DNA from: Hyphomicrobium_A sp036559705
GTDB taxonomy: Bacteria > Pseudomonadota > Alphaproteobacteria > Rhizobiales > Hyphomicrobiaceae
DNA: 11,239 nt
Reading direction: 5' to 3'
Assembly (NCBI GenBank): GCA_036559705.1
Contig: DATBSP010000079.1
Span: forward strand, 1 to 11,239
Shown: positions 6,901 through 11,239 of the stretch, piece by piece
Position numbering within the stretch: the stretch's first letter is position 1
How the letters are laid out: each line of letters opens with the position of its first letter
Translations under genes and position numbers: made by a program
The notes under the pieces: generated by a model
Database searches by the model: none
The model's input: the letters and a program-made list of their open reading frames with translations, nothing else
Told to the model about the DNA's origin: nothing

Positions 6901-7895
6901 AACATCGCCGGGTGGACGCGGTCGGGTGGGGCGTGGCCATCGAGGAACGCCTTGATGTTGATGATGACCTTCTCGCCCATGTCGATACGTCCCTCGACCG
7001 TCGCCGAGCTCATGTGCGGCAGCGCCACGACCCGCTCCGAGCTGAGGATCTTCGGATTGACCGCCGGCTCGTGCTCGAACACGTCAAGACCCGCCCCGGC
7101 AATAGCGCCCGCCTCGATCAACCGCGCCAGCTCGTTCTCGTCGATCACCTCGCCGCGTGACGTGTTGACGATATAGGCCGACGGCTTCAACAGCCGCAGC
7201 CGCCGGGCCGAGAGCAGATGATAGGTCCCGGGCGTGTGTGGGCAGTTGACGGAGACGATGTCGACCCGCGTCAGCATTTGATCGAGGCTCTCCCAGTACG
7301 TGGCCTCGAGCTCCTTCTCGACATCCAACGAAACACGGCGGCGATTGTGATAGTGGATCTGCAGGCCGAATGCCTTGGCGCGCCGCGCCACCGCCTGACC
7401 AATGCGACCCATGCCGATGATGCCTAGTCGCTTGCCGTATATCCGGTGGCCGAGCATCCAGGTGGGCGACCAGCCGCTCCAGGTGTTCTTCTGATCCTTC
7501 AGATAGGCGGCGCCCTCAACCAGCCGGCGCGGGGCGGCGAGGATGAGCGCCATGGTCATGTCGGCGGTATCCTCGGTCAGGACGCCTGGCGTGTTGGTAA
7601 CCGTGATGCCGCGGTTGCGGGCGGTATCGAGGTCGATGTTATCGACGCCGGTGCCGAAATTGGCGATCAGCCGAAGCTGTGGGCCGGCCTGGGAAATGAC
7701 CGCGCGGTCGATGCGGTCCGTCACAGTCGGCACCAAAACGTCGGCGATTTTCAGGGATTCGGCGATCTGGCTTTGGGTCAGAGGCGTGTCATCGACGTTT
7801 AATCGGGCGTCAAACAGCTCGCGCATGCGGGTCTCGACGACGTCGGGTAGCTTGCGCGTGACAATGACGATTGGCTTTCGGGCACTGTTCGGCAT
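6897..7895 (-). CDS. D-isomer-specific 2-hydroxyacid dehydrogenase, glyoxylate/hydroxypyruvate reductase (GyaR) type
   Basis: 332 residues, typical for GyaR-like enzymes, which reduce glyoxylate to glycolate and/or hydroxypyruvate to D-glycerate in the cytoplasm. The N-terminus VIVTRKLPDVVETRM matches the family, supporting the ATG at 7895 even though no good ribosome site precedes it. Seen in order: NFGTGVDNIDL, VLTEDTADMTMALILA, the nucleotide-binding GMGRIG (161-166), then HYHNRRR, whose arginines after the second strand favour NADP(H). The catalytic triad is Arg247 (NTSRGEVID), Glu276 (DVFEHEP) and His294 (LPHMSSAT). The exact substrate cannot be fixed from sequence. Convergent with the DUF4189 gene; the two stop codons share bases 6898-6899. 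Upstream it faces the SH3-domain gene across 216 bases. Confidence 0.9.
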   Translation of the reverse strand: MPNSARKPIVIVTRKLPDVVETRMRELFDARLNVDDTPLTQSQIAESLKIADVLVPTVTDRIDRAVISQAGPQLRLIANFGTGVDNIDLDTARNRGITVTNTPGVLTEDTADMTMALILAAPRRLVEGAAYLKDQKNTWSGWSPTWMLGHRIYGKRLGIIGMGRIGQAVARRAKAFGLQIHYHNRRRVSLDVEKELEATYWESLDQMLTRVDIVSVNCPHTPGTYHLLSARRLRLLKPSAYIVNTSRGEVIDENELARLIEAGAIAGAGLDVFEHEPAVNPKILSSERVVALPHMSSATVEGRIDMGEKVIINIKAFLDGHAPPDRVHPAMF

Positions 7896-7973
7896 CGGGG
7901 GTAGCTGTCGCCTCTTCGATGGTGGGTGACGCTCTGGAGGGGGGCCAGGACGGACTTGCTTCTCGATCAGGCA

Positions 7974-8002
7974 GGTCTAACAGAACGTCATTGCGATGAC
8001 AA
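7974..8002 (-). promoter_or_regulatory. Promoter candidate for the dehydrogenase gene, with a small dyad at the -35 side
   Basis: Reading the minus strand, TTGTCA (7997-8002) and TAGACC (7974-7979) are 17 bases apart. The -35 box is good and the -10 box is poor. A perfect 5-base dyad, GTCAT-TGCG-ATGAC (7987-8000), overlaps the -35 box and could be an operator, or chance. The rest of the 7896-8111 gap has no other clear signal, and the promoter for the SH3 gene is not obvious. Confidence 0.25.
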
Positions 8003-8111
8003 AGTGCGGGATTTTCTGTCCGCAGCAGCGAGGGCAGATTGATCGGCAGCTGGTGGGGGCCCGGCCGGCGATTCCTAGTGAGCGACTACGGGCGAGGCGA
8101 GAGGAAGGCGA

Positions 8112-8666
8112 ATGCGGGTGAAGGCGGGCTTCCGTTTTCAAATGTTGCTGGCGGCGGTGGCGTCCGCCATCGCGACCGTTGCCGCAGCGCAACCGGCCGA
8201 CTCCGGCGCAAGCTTCCCCGGCGGTAGCGGCTTGCCGGTGCCGCGCTTCGTCAGCCTCAAGTCCGATCGCGTCAACATGCGCAAGGGGCCGGGCACCGAC
8301 TACCCGACCGCGTGGGTCTACCGTCGCGCCGGTCTGCCGTTGGAGGTGATTAAGGAATTCGAAGGTTGGCGGCAGGTGCGCGACGCTGATGGAGCCGCCG
8401 GGTGGGTGCTGCAATCATTCCTTTCCGGACGGCGGACGGCCTTGGTGTTGCCCTGGGAGATCAAGCCGGGAGCGCCGGCGCCGAAGATCACGCTGCGCCG
8501 CAACGACAGCGACCGGGCGCGTGCGGTGGCCATGATCGAGGCCGGCGTTATCGCTAACCTGTCGTCGTGCGACGGGCGCTGGTGCCGCGTCAGCATCGAC
8601 AAGTTCCAGGGTTACATCGAGCAGAAGAAGTTGTGGGGAGTCTACGAGGGCGAGGTCATCCGCTAG
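8112..8666 (+). CDS. Exported protein with two bacterial SH3 domains
   Basis: 184 residues. The start at 8112 has GAGGAAGG (8101-8108) three bases upstream, effectively 5-7 from the core, and a signal peptide follows (MRVKAGFRFQ, MLLAAVASAIATV, cleavage near AAA/QP). The first SH3 repeat covers about 48-108 (RVNMRKGPGTDYP..WVY, LPLEVIKEFEGWRQVRD, GWVLQSFLSGRR). The second, more divergent, covers about 125-182 (ITLRRNDSDRARAVA, EAGVIANLSSCDGRWCRVS, GYIEQKKLWGVY) and holds the only two cysteines (153 and 158). The fold resembles the SH3_4 family of alphaproteobacteria. Such domains usually bind cell wall peptides, so an envelope role is likely, but no enzyme domain is present. It converges on irr with ten bases between the stops. 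Confidence 0.85.
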   Translation: MRVKAGFRFQMLLAAVASAIATVAAAQPADSGASFPGGSGLPVPRFVSLKSDRVNMRKGPGTDYPTAWVYRRAGLPLEVIKEFEGWRQVRDADGAAGWVLQSFLSGRRTALVLPWEIKPGAPAPKITLRRNDSDRARAVAMIEAGVIANLSSCDGRWCRVSIDKFQGYIEQKKLWGVYEGEVIR

Positions 8667-8676
8667 GCCGAGCGGC

Positions 8677-9135
8677 TCAGTCCTTCTTGGGCACCAGGCG
8701 GACGACAACGTCGATGTGAGTGATGCTCATCCCCTCCGGCGGCTCCGGCACGCCGTCGACGCGGATGGCGTGGCCTGGGATGTCCCGCAGCTCACCTTCG
8801 TCCTCGATAAAAAAGTGATTGTGGTTCGACGTGTTGGTGTCGAAGTAGGCCTTGGCACCGTTGATCGCCAGCTCGCGCAACAGCCCGGCGCGCTTGAACT
8901 GGTGCAGCGTATTGTAGACGGTCGCCAGCGAGACGTGATGGCCAACGGCGGTTGCCTCGGCGTGCAGCAACTCGGCCGTGACATGCCGGTCCTCGCCTTC
9001 GAACAGCAGCGCGCCCAGCGCCAAGCGCTGACGCGTCGGCCGCAGCCCGGCCTTGCGCAGGAGCTGAGCGACGCCCCGAGGGCTTTTGTCGTCCCTATGA
9101 GAACCAGGCGTGTTGTTGGTCATTTCGCGTGGCAT
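8677..9135 (-). CDS. irr: Fur-family regulator Irr (iron response regulator)
   Basis: 152 residues from the ATG at 9135. Other starts are possible: ATG at 9123 (148 residues) or TTG at 9201 (174 residues). None has a clear ribosome site, and the promoter candidate at 9219-9247 leaves almost no leader for the TTG. The winged-helix domain carries LRKAGLRPTRQRLALGALLF, HVTAELLHAEA and VSLATVYNTLHQFKRAGLLREL. The C-terminal domain carries YFDTNTSNHNHFFIED and DIPGHAIRVDG, ending in DVVVRL. In Rhizobiales Irr acts when iron is low, repressing heme and iron-storage genes, and responds to heme status. This protein has no cysteine, so it lacks both the GCPWHD-like heme motif of Bradyrhizobium Irr and the CxxC zinc sites of many Fur proteins. 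The HNHFF stretch matches the second, histidine-rich heme site. Neighbour: divergent fabA-fabB. Confidence 0.9.
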   Translation of the reverse strand: MPREMTNNTPGSHRDDKSPRGVAQLLRKAGLRPTRQRLALGALLFEGEDRHVTAELLHAEATAVGHHVSLATVYNTLHQFKRAGLLRELAINGAKAYFDTNTSNHNHFFIEDEGELRDIPGHAIRVDGVPEPPEGMSITHIDVVVRLVPKKD

Positions 9136-9218
9136 CGCGCCATGTTGTTGGGGTGGCCGCTTGTCCGAGAGCCATACCCCACCATAGGGCGGCCAAATCA
9201 AGCTGACACGAGCCGTAT

Positions 9219-9247
9219 AGTATAGGCAGCAAGCGGAAGGCCTGCAA
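9219..9247 (-). promoter_or_regulatory. Sigma-70-type promoter candidate for irr
   Basis: On the minus strand TTGCAG (9242-9247) and TATACT (9219-9224) are separated by exactly 17 bases. Transcription would begin near 9212, giving a leader of about 75 bases to the ATG at 9135. No canonical iron control element (TTTAGAA-N-TTCTAAA) is seen here. Confidence 0.5.
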
Positions 9248-9394
9248 CTCGGCCAAACCGTGCCTAAGCGAGGCGCATCATCGCTTTATAGCCGGTCCCG
9301 AACCCTTTTGAAGGCCAAGTGACTGTGTTAGGAAGCGCCCGGCAGCGGCAGAAGCCGTTAGGCGTTTTGCGCCCGGGGACCTTGCGAAGAGATC

Positions 9395-9937
9395 ATGACA
9401 GAACGCCGCACAAGCTTCGAATACGAGGATCTTCTGACGTGCGCCCGTGGAGAGCTCTTCGGCGCGGGCAACGCCCAGTTACCGTTGCCGCCCATGCTGA
9501 TGTTCGATCGCATTTCCCATGTCTCCGAGAACGGTGGCCAACACGGCAAAGGCCAGATTGCAGCCGAACTTGCGGTAGCCGGCAACAGTCGTCTCGACTG
9601 GTTCTTCAAGTGCCATTTCCAGGGCGACCCGGTCATGCCCGGCTGCCTCGGGCTCGACGCGCTGTGGCAGATGACGGGCTTCTTCCTCGGTTGGCTAGGC
9701 GCCCCCGGCCGGGGCCGTGCGCTCGGGGTCGGCGAGGTCAAATTCACCGGCATGGTGGTGCCGACCACTAGCCACGTCGAGTACATCGTCGATATGAAGC
9801 GGGTCATCTTGCGCAAGCTCAAGCTCGCCATCGCCGACGGCGTCATGAAAGCCGACGGCCAAGTGATCTATACGGCGAGCGACCTGCGCGTGGGCCTCTT
9901 TGAAAGTGGCGACACGGCGGCGGCGCTCAGTCCTTGA
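9395..9937 (+). CDS. fabA: FabA, 3-hydroxydecanoyl-ACP dehydratase/isomerase
   Basis: 180 residues, slightly longer than the 172 of E. coli. It dehydrates 3-hydroxydecanoyl-ACP and isomerises the trans-2 to the cis-3 product, the branch point for unsaturated fatty acids, in the cytoplasm. The signature CHFQGDPVMPGCLGLDALWQ is present, with catalytic His74 and Asp88 spaced 14 apart as in E. coli (His70/Asp84). Also seen: LPPMLMFDRI near the start, GVGEVKFTGMVVP, and YTASDLRVGLF near the end. The ribosome site is weak (GAAGAG at 9386-9391, 3-base spacer). It is divergent from irr; the 9225-9394 leader holds no clear promoter by eye. fabB follows after 88 bases, so the pair is probably an operon. 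Confidence 0.96.
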   Translation: MTERRTSFEYEDLLTCARGELFGAGNAQLPLPPMLMFDRISHVSENGGQHGKGQIAAELAVAGNSRLDWFFKCHFQGDPVMPGCLGLDALWQMTGFFLGWLGAPGRGRALGVGEVKFTGMVVPTTSHVEYIVDMKRVILRKLKLAIADGVMKADGQVIYTASDLRVGLFESGDTAAALSP

Positions 9938-9983
9938 TCTTGATGGTTTTTCGTGCTCGCTTCCGCCGGTGCCGAACTGCGAA

Positions 9984-10000
9984 GGAAGCTTTAAGCTTCC
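9984..10000 (+). promoter_or_regulatory. Perfect palindrome between fabA and fabB
   Basis: GGAAGCTT-T-AAGCTTCC, two perfect 8-base arms around a single T. As RNA it can form a 6-pair stem with a TTTAA loop. There is no T tract behind it, so it is not a terminator. It lies 25 bases before the fabB start and just ahead of its ribosome site. It may be a protein binding site, an RNA processing site, or a structure tuning fabB expression. Confidence 0.5.
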
Positions 10001-10025
10001 GGGACCGGGCGAAGAGGATGGACGG

Positions 10026-11239
10026 ATGAGACGTGTGGTCGTCACGGGCATGGGCATCGTTTCATCGATCGGAAACAGCTGCCAAGAAGTGCTCGCGTCT
10101 CTCCGCGAGGCGAAGTCCGGCATTGTTCGCGCCGACAAGTACGCAGAGCTCGGCTTCCGCTGCCAAGTGCACGGCGCCCCCAACATCGACTGGGAATCGC
10201 AGGTTCCGCGCAAGCCACGCCGCTTCATGGGCGATGGCGTCGGCTGGAACTACGTGGCGATGGACCAGGCGATCCGCGACGCCGGCCTTGAAGAAAAAGA
10301 CATCATCAACGAGCGTACCGGCATCATCATGGGTGCTGGCGGCCCATCGACGCGGGCTATCGTCGCCGCCGCCGACGTGACGCGCGAGAAGGACCCGCGC
10401 AAGGTCGGACCCTTCGAGGTGCCCAAGGCCATGTGCTCGGGCCCCTCGGCGGCGCTGGCGACCAGCTTCCAGATCAAGGGCGTGAACTATTCGATCGCCT
10501 CGGCCTGCTCCACCTCGGCGCACTGCATCGGCAATGCTGCCGAGCTGATCCAGTGGGGCAAGCAGGACGTGATGTTCGCGGGTGGCTGCGAAGAGCTCGA
10601 CTGGACCCTATCGGTCCTGTTCGACGCTATGGGCGCCATGTCCTCGAAGTTCAACGACACCCCGGCGAAAGCGAGCCGCGCCTACGACAAGAACCGCGAT
10701 GGCTTCGTCATCGCCGGTGGTGCGGGTGTCGTCGTGCTCGAGGAGCTGGAGCATGCCAAGGCGCGCGGGGCACGCATTTACGGCGAGGTTGCCGGCTACG
10801 GGGCGACATCGGACGGTTACGACATGGTCGCGCCGTCGGGCGAAGGCGCCGTGCGCTGCATGCAGCAGGCCCTTAAGGGGCTCGACGGAAAGGGTGTCGG
10901 TGGCAAGGTCGACTACATCAACCCGCACGGCACCGGCACGCCCATCGGCGACCTGCGCGAGATCGAGGCGATCCGCAAGGTGTTCAACGGCGACGTGCCG
11001 AACATCGCCGCGACCAAATCGTTGACCGGCCATTCGCTGGGCGCCGTCGGCGTTCAGGAGGCGATCTTCTCACTGCTGATGATGAACAACGGCTTCATCT
11101 GCGAGAGCGCCAACATCGAAGAGCTTGACCCCGACTTCGCCGACGTGCCCATCGTGCGCGAACGGATTGATAACGTTAGTCTTAACTGCGTCATGTCGAA
11201 CAGCTTCGGCTTCGGCGGCACTAATGCCACGCTCGTTTT
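10026..11239 (+). CDS. fabB: FabB, beta-ketoacyl-ACP synthase I, 3' partial
   Basis: 404 full codons are visible and the family is about 405-410 long, so only the last few residues are lost at the right edge. It condenses malonyl-ACP with acyl-ACP and is needed to elongate the cis-3-decenoyl product of FabA. The start at 10026 has AGAGGA (10013-10018) 7 bases upstream and begins MRRVVVTGMGIVSSIG as expected. The thiolase-fold catalytic triad is complete: Cys161 (SACSTSAHC), His301 (NPHGTGTP) and His336 (KSLTGHSLGA). Also seen are FAGGCEELDW, RAYDKNRDGFVIAGGAG and the near-terminal SNSFGFGGTNA. In related genomes fabI often follows, beyond this window. Confidence 0.96.
   Translation, partial: MRRVVVTGMGIVSSIGNSCQEVLASLREAKSGIVRADKYAELGFRCQVHGAPNIDWESQVPRKPRRFMGDGVGWNYVAMDQAIRDAGLEEKDIINERTGIIMGAGGPSTRAIVAAADVTREKDPRKVGPFEVPKAMCSGPSAALATSFQIKGVNYSIASACSTSAHCIGNAAELIQWGKQDVMFAGGCEELDWTLSVLFDAMGAMSSKFNDTPAKASRAYDKNRDGFVIAGGAGVVVLEELEHAKARGARIYGEVAGYGATSDGYDMVAPSGEGAVRCMQQALKGLDGKGVGGKVDYINPHGTGTPIGDLREIEAIRKVFNGDVPNIAATKSLTGHSLGAVGVQEAIFSLLMMNNGFICESANIEELDPDFADVPIVRERIDNVSLNCVMSNSFGFGGTNATLV

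Noticed and set aside
8660..8675. Hairpin between the SH3-domain gene and irr as a bidirectional terminator
   Set aside because: Only five pairs (CCGCT/AGCGG) with no T tract on either side, and it overlaps the SH3 gene stop.

Overview
The window is GC-rich DNA (about 60-65% by eye) that looks like an alphaproteobacterial chromosome, most likely Hyphomicrobiales/Rhizobiales-like. The main reason is an irr-type Fur regulator transcribed divergently from fabA-fabB, an arrangement familiar from that group. An alphaproteobacterial MoeB-like protein, a GyaR-like dehydrogenase and a DUF4189 protein also fit. I see no tRNA, rRNA, CRISPR array, insertion sequence or phage gene. The assignment is inferred from protein resemblance and gene order, not from a search.

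Region 1 (1-4336, + strand) is the most interesting. It opens inside a large gene for a SufS-type cysteine desulfurase with at least 239 residues of Pro/Ala/Ser/Gly-rich, apparently disordered N-terminal extension. This is the architecture of the cargo enzyme of Family 2A encapsulin nanocompartments, which sequester a cysteine desulfurase for sulfur metabolism or storage. The gene runs off the left edge, so the shell gene would lie upstream and is not visible. It is followed by a secreted sulfate-binding protein of the Sbp/CysP family, a strong hairpin terminator candidate, and an exported DUF6569/ARPP-1-like protein of unknown function. A plausible reading is a sulfur locus: periplasmic sulfate capture next to a compartmentalised cysteine desulfurase.

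Region 2 (4339-6900) has a minus-strand DUF3616-like gene that is frameshifted and apparently shortened. Divergent from it is a moeB-like adenylyltransferase gene that lacks most of the family's usual zinc-binding cysteines, followed 15 bases later by a small exported DUF4189 protein with six cysteines.

Region 3 (6897-9201) has a minus-strand GyaR/GhrA-like 2-hydroxyacid dehydrogenase whose stop codon overlaps that of the DUF4189 gene. Divergent from it is an exported protein with two bacterial SH3 domains, which converges with irr on the minus strand. The Irr protein has no cysteine, so no Cys-Pro heme regulatory motif, but it keeps a histidine-rich segment.

Region 4 (9202-11239) holds the irr promoter candidate, then fabA and fabB, the two key enzymes of anaerobic-type unsaturated fatty acid synthesis. 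A perfect palindrome lies between them, and fabB is cut by the right edge just short of its end.
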